This document shows, piece after piece, positions 1 through 5,366 of a stretch of 7,393 nt of DNA (its first letter is position 1; each line of letters starts with the position of its first letter). A model generated the notes under the pieces. It was not told the origin of the DNA. It ran no database searches and saw nothing but the letters and a program-made list of their open reading frames with translations. A program made the translations under genes and the position numbers. The DNA is taken from the NCBI GenBank assembly GCA_035483795.1, contig DATHPP010000239.1, positions 1 to 7,393 on the forward strand. The letters run 5' to 3'. The stretch comes from DASXMX01 sp035483795 (GTDB lineage Bacteria > Planctomycetota > Phycisphaerae > Tepidisphaerales > Tepidisphaeraceae).

Positions 1-72
1 ACTTGACACCCCTCCCGGAGCCGATAAATTCTCCGGCCCTGGCGAACGCCTGCCGACGGGCGGTCGCGGGCG

Positions 73-81
73 TGATATAAT
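73..81 (+). promoter_or_regulatory. Extended -10 promoter element for tRNA-Asn
   Basis: TGaTATAAT is a perfect -10 hexamer (76-81) with the TG extension one base upstream. No good -35 lies at the expected distance; the best candidates near 51-58 are poor, which an extended -10 can offset. The predicted start at about 88 leaves a leader of roughly 27 bases before the tRNA. The bases after the -10 (83-90) are all G or C, a GC-rich discriminator of the kind known at growth-regulated stable-RNA promoters. A second, weaker candidate is TTGACA at 3-8 with TAAATT at 25-30 (16-base spacer). Confidence 0.6.
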
Positions 82-114
82 TGCCCCGCGAGAGTTTCGG
101 GAGCAGTGAAAATT

Positions 115-186
115 TCGGCAGTAGCTCAATGGTAGAGCAGCCGGCTGTTAACCGGCTGGTTGTAGGTTCGAGTCCTACCTGCCGAG
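115..186 (+). tRNA. tRNA-Asn (anticodon GUU)
   Basis: All arms of a cloverleaf can be drawn by hand. The acceptor stem 115-121 pairs with 179-185 (7 of 7), with G186 as the discriminator base. The D arm is 124-138. The anticodon stem 140-144 pairs with 152-156 (5 of 5), with anticodon GTT at 147-149. The T stem 162-166 pairs with 174-178 (5 of 5) around loop TTCGAGT. CCA is not encoded; the gene runs into five T residues. The RNA delivers asparagine to AAC and AAU codons. Its 3' half, from base 148, is repeated at 471-509, and a nuclease gene begins four bases after its end, so the locus looks like a target of a tRNA-associated element. Confidence 0.97.
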
Positions 187-470
187 TTTTTGTCACCTCA
201 AGCGTCCTGGACATACATCCTTGAGAATCCAGTGGGGAAGTTCTACATCGGCTCGACCGACGATGTGGATCGACGGGTCCGCGAACACAACGAGGCTGAG
301 CTTGGCGCCAAAACTTTCACGCACAAGCTTGGTCCCTGGGTTTTGGTGTGGTCGCAACGTCATGTTTCTCGTGCAGCCGCCATGGCCCGTGAGAAGCAGA
401 TCAAGCGAATGAAATCCGCAAAATGGGTTCGCGAGCACTTGCTCAATGGTGGAGTCCCGACCCGTCGGGA
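148..470 (+). mobile_element. Putative unit: tRNA-Asn 3' half plus GIY-YIG gene
   Basis: Bases 148-194 recur at 471-517 with one mismatch in 47. Everything between the two copies is the 3' half of the tRNA plus one complete GIY-YIG nuclease gene. The arrangement fits an element that enters a tRNA gene in the anticodon loop and brings its own 3' half, restoring the tRNA and pushing the old half downstream. Many integrative elements are known to use tRNA 3' ends in this way, but they normally carry an integrase; here the only protein is a small nuclease, as in homing-type selfish genes. A tandem duplication of a whole tRNA-nuclease unit is the main alternative. Mobility is inferred; the repeat structure is seen directly. 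Confidence 0.55.
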
Positions 471-474
471 TTAA
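190..474 (+). CDS. GIY-YIG nuclease domain protein, tRNA-linked
   Basis: This is a 94-residue, single-domain GIY-YIG nuclease resembling the small UvrC-N-terminal-like or YhbQ-like proteins. The hallmark strands are TYIL (residues 8-11) and FYIGST (18-23). They are followed by the conserved arginine helix DRRVREHN (27-34), the T-x-x-x-x-P-W strand region (44-50) and the helix with the probable metal-binding glutamate, REKQIKR (67-73, E68). The expected catalytic residues Y9, Y19, R28 or R29 and E68 are all present, so it looks active. Enzymes with this fold cut DNA; target and role are unknown here. The start is uncertain: TTG at 190 is the only sensible start before the first strand, no Shine-Dalgarno is visible, and it lies four bases after the tRNA. 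The stop codon TAA (472-474) lies in the second tRNA 3' half. It is probably co-transcribed with the tRNA. Confidence 0.8.
   Translation: MSPQASWTYILENPVGKFYIGSTDDVDRRVREHNEAELGAKTFTHKLGPWVLVWSQRHVSRAAAMAREKQIKRMKSAKWVREHLLNGGVPTRRD
455..470 (+). repeat. Perfect short hairpin at the end of the GIY-YIG gene
   Basis: TCCCGAC at 455-461 and GTCGGGA at 464-470 are exact inverted copies. In RNA this gives at least six pairs closed by a four-base loop. It occupies the place where the 5' strand of an anticodon arm would be in the second tRNA-like copy, and it abuts the first base of the repeated tRNA 3' half. It encodes the last residues of the nuclease. There is no T run after it, so it is not a typical intrinsic terminator. 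Confidence 0.5.
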
Positions 475-509
475 CCGGCTGGTTGTAGGTTCGAGTCCCA
501 CCTGCCGAG
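471..509 (+). pseudogene. Displaced tRNA-Asn 3' half
   Basis: This stretch matches bases 148-186 of the intact tRNA at 38 of 39 positions, from the second anticodon base through the T arm, acceptor 3' strand and discriminator. The single change (T176 to C499) breaks one T-stem pair. The upstream bases at the acceptor position (432-438) can pair at only about three of seven positions, so it cannot form a working tRNA. It overlaps the stop codon of the nuclease gene. The D-arm sequence GCTCAATGGT also appears upstream at 441-450, so the relic may extend further 5' than the exact repeat. Confidence 0.85.
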
Positions 510-587
510 TTTTTGTCTGCGACACCTCGAGTGTTCTGGAGGTAAGTCCTCGAGTATCCGGCGGGGAAGTTCTACATCGGCAATTCC
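510..587 (+). pseudogene. Decayed 5' fragment of a second GIY-YIG gene
   Basis: After the displaced tRNA half, bases 524-581 match the start of the intact nuclease gene (195-252) at 47 of 58 positions, with a 6-base insertion (518-523) before them. Read in the nuclease frame it gives FWR, a TAA stop at 543-545, then VLEYPAGKFYIG, clearly the counterpart of ILENPVGKFYIG in the intact copy. Similarity ends abruptly at 581, so only the first strand-loop-strand of the domain survives. It is an older or degenerating copy of the same unit. It has no plausible product. Confidence 0.85.
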
Positions 588-863
588 TCTTGCCCCGCTC
601 ACCTTTAGTTAGAGCGTTGCACTGCGTGAGCCGCGTCGTGCAACGTTTGAAACGAAATGAAACGCCTTCGGCATTTTCGGATCGCGAACACTCCGGACGC
701 TCTCGGCGTGGTCTGCGTCTCGGGTGGCGAAAACGGCATTTCGAACTGAACGTTTTGAACAAAACTGAACGTTTTTTGCCAACTGCAGTTTCGACGGTGG
801 GACAAGTGTGACGTCCAAGACATGCGGGCGAGACATGCGGGGCAAAGCCGATCGCGGCGCGAA
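588..863. other. Unassigned stretch with short repeats, no gene seen
   Basis: No reading frame here has a recognisable protein or a convincing start. Two structures stand out. CGTTGCAC at 615-622 and GTGCAACG at 638-645 form an exact 8-bp inverted repeat around a 15-base loop. The 13-base word AACTGAACGTTTT occurs at 744-756 and again at 763-775, a 19-base spacing. AACTGCAGTT at 781-790 is a 10-bp palindrome. The stretch may hold decayed remains of the tRNA-linked element or upstream control sites for the next operon; neither can be shown from sequence. Confidence 0.4.
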
Positions 864-892
864 TTGACGGCCCGCGGGGCCGTCCGTACCAT
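864..892 (+). promoter_or_regulatory. Candidate promoter with palindrome in its spacer
   Basis: TTGACG (864-869, five of six to the -35 consensus) is followed after 17 bases by TACCAT (887-892, four of six to the -10 consensus). Transcription would start near 899, about 80 bases before the metallophosphoesterase start. The 19-base sequence at 866-884 is an exact inverted repeat of GACGGCCC and GGGCCGTC around GCG and fills the spacer, so it could be an operator or, in a longer transcript, a strong hairpin. No T run follows it. This is a pattern match only. Confidence 0.35.
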
Positions 893-977
893 CACCTACT
901 GGCCGCGGCGGGACTTCCTCGCACCAAGTTCCCTCCGAATTGAGAGTTACACTCAGAGTCGAGGAACCGAAGCCGGC

Positions 978-1727
978 ATGTTCGCCATCGTCAGTGACAT
1001 TCACGCGAATCTGGAAGCGTTCACGACCGTGCTGTCGGAGATCGACCGCCGGGGGGTGCAGCACATCATCTGTCTGGGCGACATCATCGGGTACGGCCCC
1101 AATCCGATGGAATGCATCGACTTGGTGCTGTCGCGTTGCCGGGCCGCGATCATGGGAAACCATGACTTTGCCGTTTTTTTCGAGCCCTACAACTTCAACG
1201 CCGGCGCGGAGCAGGCGTGCTTCTGGACCCGGCGGTGTTTCGAGGAAGACCAGGACCCGGTCCGCCGTGCTAATCGCTGGAAGTTTCTCGGGGGATTGCC
1301 CGTGCGGATCAAGACGCCGGATTTTCTCGCGGTGCATGCCTCACCCCGCCGGCCGATCAACGAGTACATTTTCCCCGACGACATCTACACCAATCCCGGA
1401 AAATTCGTCAGCCTCTTCGAGCGGTTCGACAGGCTCTGCTTCGTCGGCCATACCCATGTGCCCGGCGTCTTTCTAGAAGGGCCGGATTTTTATAGCCCCG
1501 ACGAGCTGGACTACCGCTTCGAATTGACGGATGAAAAGGCCATCATCAACGTCGGCAGCGTCGGCCAGCCCAGGGACCGCGACCCGCGCAGCAGCTTCGT
1601 GATCGTGGACGAAACCTACGTCGAGTTCGTCCGCATGCCCTACGACGTGGAGACGACCGTGAAAAAGGTCGAGGCGATCCCGGACCTGGACAACTTCCTG
1701 GGGACGCGGCTGCTGGATGGGAGATGA
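978..1727 (+). CDS. Calcineurin-like metallophosphoesterase
   Basis: A 249-residue cytosolic enzyme of the metallophosphoesterase superfamily (Metallophos_2, YfcE/ApaH-like) that hydrolyses phosphoester bonds with a two-metal centre. The full motif set is present in order: D7-I-H9 (SDIHAN), GDIIGYGP (34-41, D35), GNHD (60-63, N61), H120 (AVHASP) and GHTH (157-160, H158 and H160), followed by NVGSVGQPRD (191-200), typical of this branch. The substrate (cyclic nucleotide, dinucleotide or phosphoprotein) cannot be told. ATG at 978 is chosen because the first beta strand FAIVSD starts there; the frame stays open upstream but shows nothing of the family. GAGG at 961-964 is a weak, distant ribosome site. 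Its stop overlaps the yidC start, implying co-transcription and coupled translation. Confidence 0.9.
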   Translation: MFAIVSDIHANLEAFTTVLSEIDRRGVQHIICLGDIIGYGPNPMECIDLVLSRCRAAIMGNHDFAVFFEPYNFNAGAEQACFWTRRCFEEDQDPVRRANRWKFLGGLPVRIKTPDFLAVHASPRRPINEYIFPDDIYTNPGKFVSLFERFDRLCFVGHTHVPGVFLEGPDFYSPDELDYRFELTDEKAIINVGSVGQPRDRDPRSSFVIVDETYVEFVRMPYDVETTVKKVEAIPDLDNFLGTRLLDGR

Positions 1728-3886
1728 TGGAAAACCGACGCCTGGTCATTGCGATGGTCCTGGGCTTGGGCCTGATCCTGCTTTACAACGGGGTCCTGGT
1801 TCCGTGGCTGGATAAGAAGTACGGGTGGGACAAGTACAACGCCGCCGAGACGCAGCCCTCCGCGACGCAGCCTGGCGCGACGCAGCCGGGGACCGAATCG
1901 TCATCGCAACCCGCCGGCTTCGCAACCAGCCAACCGGCGCCGGCTACGGCGCCGATCGCCGCGACCAGCGGCCCGGCCATCACCGCGTCGAGCGCGACGC
2001 CCGCACACATCGTTCCCTCGACCGAGTCGCCGTCGCTGCCCATCTCACTCGGCTCGGCAGCAAAACACGACGGGCAATTCGCGCTGCAACTGAACCTCGA
2101 GCCCATGGGGGCCGGCCTTCAGTCCGTCGTCCTGAACGACTTCAATATGCCCGGGAACACCCGGGAGATATACACCTTTGAGCAGCCGATTCAATTTAGA
2201 GGCGACATCGCCGCGATGGCGAGCCGCAGCATCACGGTCGGTGACGACAAGTACGATCTGGCGAACGTCCAATGGTCGCTCGTTTCGGTCAGCCCAACTC
2301 AGGCGATCTTTGGCGCCGATCTTGTCCGGGCTGGCGAGAAGCTATTGGAGATTCGCAAAACGTTTTCCATCTTCCCCCGAGCGACGGACAATCAAGGCCT
2401 TGAGATTCAGGTCACGCATAGCTTCAACAACACAACCGATCAGCCCCTGACGGTCCGGATGGAATTCAACGGGCCGGTCATGCCTCCGGCGGAGACACAC
2501 CGCCCTCCGGACCGGCAGACGGTCGCCGGTTATCCCTCCGGCAGCTCGATCGACTTCGTTTCACATCCCATCGAAGACTTTAAAGCCGACAAAGACGAGG
2601 GCAACATCGATCTCACGAGCAAGGACAACACCCATGCTCGATGGGCGGGACTGGCCAGCAACTATTTCGGAGCAGTGATCCTGCCGGATGATCCGACTCT
2701 CAATGGCGCGCCGGGCAAACCGGATTTCATCGCGTCCATCATCGCGCACGGCATCAACGTCGAAAAAGACGTGGCGATGGATGACCACAAGGCCTACGTG
2801 ACCTTTCAGACCCAACCCATCCGCATCGAGCCGCACAAATTGGCGGCCCTGCCGATGTCTGTCTACCTCGGCCCAAAGTGGCGGGACATCCTGGAAAAGC
2901 CTTACTACGTGGGCTTCCCGCGGGCATACAACCTGCTGCTGGCGGTGCGGAGTTCGATGTGCGGAATAACGTTCTGCACGTTTGGCTGGCTCGTTTCATT
3001 CATGATCGGGCTGCTGACCCTGATGCACACGATTTTGCGCGACTGGGGCCTGGCGATCATCGGCCTGGTCGCGATCGTGCGCGTGCTTCTGCATCCCATC
3101 ACCCGCCGCTCGCAGATCTCCATGGCCAAGATGTCCAAGATGGGCCCGGAGATGAAGCGACTTCAGGAGAAATACAAGGACGACAAGGAAGAGCTCAACA
3201 AGGCGATGGTCGAGTTTCATCGCCAGCAGGGATTGGGCCCGTACCTCGGGTGCCTGCCCATGTTCCTCCAGACGCCGATCTGGATCGCGCTGTACGGCGT
3301 GCTCCAGACGACCTTCGAGCTGCGGCAGGCGCCGTTCCTATTCGGCTGGACATGGATCAAGGACCTTTCGCAGCCGGACTACATCATCAAGCTCGCCCAC
3401 CCGCTGTTTGAGAACTGGTCATACCTGCCGACGATTCGCGGTCTGTCTCTGCTGCCGATTCTGATGGCGGTGGTGATGGCGATTCAGCAGCAGTTCTTCA
3501 TGCCCAAGCCGGTGGCGGCGACGCCCGAGCAGATCCAGCAGCAGAAGATGATGCAGTGGCTCTCGCCGATCATGTTCCTGGTCTTCTTCTACAACCTGCC
3601 AAGCGGGTTGAACCTTTACATTTTCACCAGCACGGCCATCGGCGTCATCGAAAGCAAAATCGTCCGCGATCACATCAAGCAGCGCGAGGAGGCCGAGAAG
3701 GCGGGCCGGGTTTTCGTCGAAACGCGTCCGACCCGCGCCAGCCGGCAGGGCAAGTCCGCCGCCACGCCCAGCGAGGAGCCGATCGGATGCGTCGGTCGTA
3801 TCTTGTTATTCTGGACGAAGCTCCAGGATCAGGCCGAGCAGGCCCGCCGTGACCAGGACCGTGGCGGCGGCAAGAAGAAGGCCTGA
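1724..3886 (+). CDS. yidC: Membrane protein insertase YidC
   Basis: YidC (Oxa1/Alb3 family) inserts and folds inner-membrane proteins, alone or with SecYEG. At 720 residues it is longer than many homologues. In order: an N-terminal membrane anchor (about 6-29); a low-complexity T/P/Q/A/S linker (about 41-105) with three TQP repeats; the periplasmic P1 beta domain (about 115-385), which marks the diderm-type protein; and the five-span core. The core shows the conserved membrane arginine R453 (IVRVLLHPITRR), the charged cytoplasmic hairpin with SMAKMSKMGPEMKRLQEKY (466-484), GCLPMFLQTPIWIALY (509-524) and FYNLPSGLNLYIF (622-634). The tail ends in lysine-rich GGGKKKA, as in tails that contact ribosomes. 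ATG 1724 overlaps the previous stop (ATGA); ATG 1727 is equally possible given GGGAG at 1719-1723. mnmE follows after 15 bases. Confidence 0.97.
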   Translation: MMENRRLVIAMVLGLGLILLYNGVLVPWLDKKYGWDKYNAAETQPSATQPGATQPGTESSSQPAGFATSQPAPATAPIAATSGPAITASSATPAHIVPSTESPSLPISLGSAAKHDGQFALQLNLEPMGAGLQSVVLNDFNMPGNTREIYTFEQPIQFRGDIAAMASRSITVGDDKYDLANVQWSLVSVSPTQAIFGADLVRAGEKLLEIRKTFSIFPRATDNQGLEIQVTHSFNNTTDQPLTVRMEFNGPVMPPAETHRPPDRQTVAGYPSGSSIDFVSHPIEDFKADKDEGNIDLTSKDNTHARWAGLASNYFGAVILPDDPTLNGAPGKPDFIASIIAHGINVEKDVAMDDHKAYVTFQTQPIRIEPHKLAALPMSVYLGPKWRDILEKPYYVGFPRAYNLLLAVRSSMCGITFCTFGWLVSFMIGLLTLMHTILRDWGLAIIGLVAIVRVLLHPITRRSQISMAKMSKMGPEMKRLQEKYKDDKEELNKAMVEFHRQQGLGPYLGCLPMFLQTPIWIALYGVLQTTFELRQAPFLFGWTWIKDLSQPDYIIKLAHPLFENWSYLPTIRGLSLLPILMAVVMAIQQQFFMPKPVAATPEQIQQQKMMQWLSPIMFLVFFYNLPSGLNLYIFTSTAIGVIESKIVRDHIKQREEAEKAGRVFVETRPTRASRQGKSAATPSEEPIGCVGRILLFWTKLQDQAEQARRDQDRGGGKKKA
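1850..1894 (+). repeat. 15-bp tandem repeat encoding TQPxA units in YidC
   Basis: ACGCAGCC recurs at 1850, 1865 and 1880, giving three 15-base units that encode TQPSA, TQPGA and TQPGT in the linker between the first membrane span and the P1 domain. The spacing keeps the frame. Such linkers vary freely in length, and slippage between units is the likely source. Confidence 0.8.
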
Positions 3887-3901
3887 CCAATCGGCCGAGG
3901 C

Positions 3902-5353
3902 ATGACCACCGGTGACACCATCGCCGCCATCAGCAGCAGCATCGGCGCCGCTCCCCGCATCATCATCCGCACCAGTGGGCCCCTATCGTTTTCGCTTGCT
4001 CAGGGGCTGGGCGTTGCCACAGATCACAGGCGTGGCCGGGGTTTGTCGCCGATGTCGGATTGTGCACCCGCTTGGGAGGGCCAGGCTCCTGCCGAGCCGG
4101 AACGTTTCCGCAGCGGGAAATTCGGCTCGGCAGGAGCCTCGCCCTCCCTATCTGGCCACACTCAACACGGTTCTCACTCGGCGCTTCATTGCCGGCTGCG
4201 CTTCGTGAATCTGACATTCCCCGCCTGGATTTACCGGTTTCCCGGTCCGCGCAGCTACACCGGTGAAGATATCATCGAATACCATGTTCCGGGCAATCCA
4301 GTGCTGGCGAGGTCGCTCCTGGACGAATTGCTGTCGCGGGGCGCGCGGGCTGCCGAGCCCGGTGAATTCACGGCCCGCGCGTTCTTCAACGGCCGCATCG
4401 ATCTAACGGGGGCCGAGGGCGTGGCGGCGACCATCGCGGCGGGAAGCCAGCGCGAACTCGCCGCCGCCAGACAACTCCTTGCCGGTGAGCTTGCCCAAAG
4501 GCTCAAGCCGATTCTCGAAGTTCTCACGGACACACTTGCGCTGGTCGAAGTCGGGATCGACTTCACTGAGGAAGATGTGTCGTTCTTGACGCTTGACGAA
4601 CAGCGGTCACGATTGTCGATGGCCGACGAGGCGCTGGAGCGCCTGGTCAACCAGACCGTCCGATTCGAGCGCCTCTCCCACGAACCGGAAGTTGTTCTGA
4701 TCGGCCGGCCCAACGCCGGCAAGAGCACGCTGCTCAACGCGCTGGCCGGCCGCGACCGTGCCGTGGTCTCGCCAACCGCCGGTACGACTCGCGATGCCCT
4801 GACGGCAAAGGTCACGCTTCGTCGCGGGATCGTTCGCGTCACCGATATCGCCGGGATCGATTCGGCGGCGGATGAATCCGAAATCGAACAGCAGATGCAG
4901 ACCCACGCCCTGCGCGCCGCGCAGGCGGCAGACTTGCCGGTCCTGGTGCACGACATTACGGATCCGCAGCCGCCATTGTCGCTGGACATTGCGCCCGGCC
5001 TGGTCGTTCATACGAAACTCGACCTGCTGCCCGCCGGGGGCGAATCGCGCGGTTTTGCTGTCAGTGCCTTGACCGGCGCGGGAATGGATGAACTGCGGGA
5101 CAGACTCGATGCCGCGTGTTTCGGCGACACGGGCGGCGGCGCGTCCCTGGCGCTCAACCTCCGTCACGTCCGGGCCATCGCTGAGGCGCGGGAAGGGCTG
5201 GGACGGGCAAAACTGGCCATCGGCATCTCCGGCGCGGAAGTGGTCGCAATGGAACTTCGCGATGTGATCGACGCGTTAGGCAGTGTTCTGGGCCGCGTCA
5301 CGCCGGACGATCTTCTGGGACGCATCTTTTCCGGGTTTTGCATCGGAAAATGA
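3902..5353 (+). CDS. mnmE: tRNA uridine-5-carboxymethylaminomethyl modification GTPase MnmE
   Basis: With MnmG, MnmE modifies the wobble uridine (position 34) of certain tRNAs using a methylene-tetrahydrofolate carbon; it is a dimeric, potassium-activated GTPase. The N-terminal folate-binding domain opens with DTIAAI (5-10) and has FPGPRSYTGEDIIE (113-126) and PGEFTARAFFNGRIDL (153-168). The G domain has GRPNAGKST (268-276), GTTRD (294-298), DIAG (315-318, usually DTAG), a likely catalytic E327, TKLD (371-374, usually NKxD) and SAL (388-390). The C-terminus is FCIGK with the conserved C480. At 483 residues it is about 30 longer than E. coli MnmE; SYTGED comes some 47 residues later than there, owing to an N-terminal insertion (about 42-95) that contains a DNA palindrome. 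The ATG is fixed by the family N-terminus; GAGG at 3897-3900 is unusually close to it, so translation probably depends on yidC. Confidence 0.95.
   Translation: MTTGDTIAAISSSIGAAPRIIIRTSGPLSFSLAQGLGVATDHRRGRGLSPMSDCAPAWEGQAPAEPERFRSGKFGSAGASPSLSGHTQHGSHSALHCRLRFVNLTFPAWIYRFPGPRSYTGEDIIEYHVPGNPVLARSLLDELLSRGARAAEPGEFTARAFFNGRIDLTGAEGVAATIAAGSQRELAAARQLLAGELAQRLKPILEVLTDTLALVEVGIDFTEEDVSFLTLDEQRSRLSMADEALERLVNQTVRFERLSHEPEVVLIGRPNAGKSTLLNALAGRDRAVVSPTAGTTRDALTAKVTLRRGIVRVTDIAGIDSAADESEIEQQMQTHALRAAQAADLPVLVHDITDPQPPLSLDIAPGLVVHTKLDLLPAGGESRGFAVSALTGAGMDELRDRLDAACFGDTGGGASLALNLRHVRAIAEAREGLGRAKLAIGISGAEVVAMELRDVIDALGSVLGRVTPDDLLGRIFSGFCIGK
4074..4148. repeat. Near-perfect palindromic repeat inserted in frame in mnmE
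   Basis: Bases 4074-4099 and 4123-4148 are inverted copies, pairing at 25 of 26 positions. Inside them, TTTCC (4105-4109) and GGAAA (4116-4120) continue the stem, leaving a tiny loop. On the coding strand it encodes residues 58-82, with AEP before and GSAGASPS after the centre; the other strand would read RARLLPSR and ARQEPGPP. From memory such peptide signatures recur in planctomycete proteomes, suggesting a dispersed REP-like or MITE-like family. The reading frame is kept, as in the palindromic elements known inside Rickettsia genes. Family membership is from memory; the palindrome is seen directly. Confidence 0.85.
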
Positions 5354-5366
5354 CGCAGGGAAGAAT

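Noticed and set aside
15..36. CCGGAG...CTCCGG hairpin as a terminator of an upstream gene
   Set aside because: Only six pairs with a 10-base loop and no T run, and no upstream gene end is visible in the window.
141..158. Direct repeat CCGGCTG around the tRNA anticodon
   Set aside because: It follows from the self-complementary anticodon stem GCCGG/CCGGC and is not an independent signal.
446..811. Open frame of about 120 codons running through the displaced tRNA half
   Set aside because: Its first part is translated tRNA sequence (RLVVGSSPTC), a well-known spurious peptide type. The rest has no family features and it overlaps the nuclease gene and its relic.
822..977. Upstream extension of the metallophosphoesterase frame
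   Set aside because: The 52 extra residues are arginine-rich and unlike the family, and would cover the candidate promoter. The enzyme fold starts at ATG 978.
609..1337. Long - strand open frame of 242 codons
   Set aside because: It lies opposite the metallophosphoesterase gene, whose motifs are complete, and its peptide has no recognisable domain. High GC leaves antisense frames open by chance.
4255..4989. 244-codon - strand frame opposite mnmE
   Set aside because: Serine/arginine-rich shadow of the mnmE codons with no domain features.
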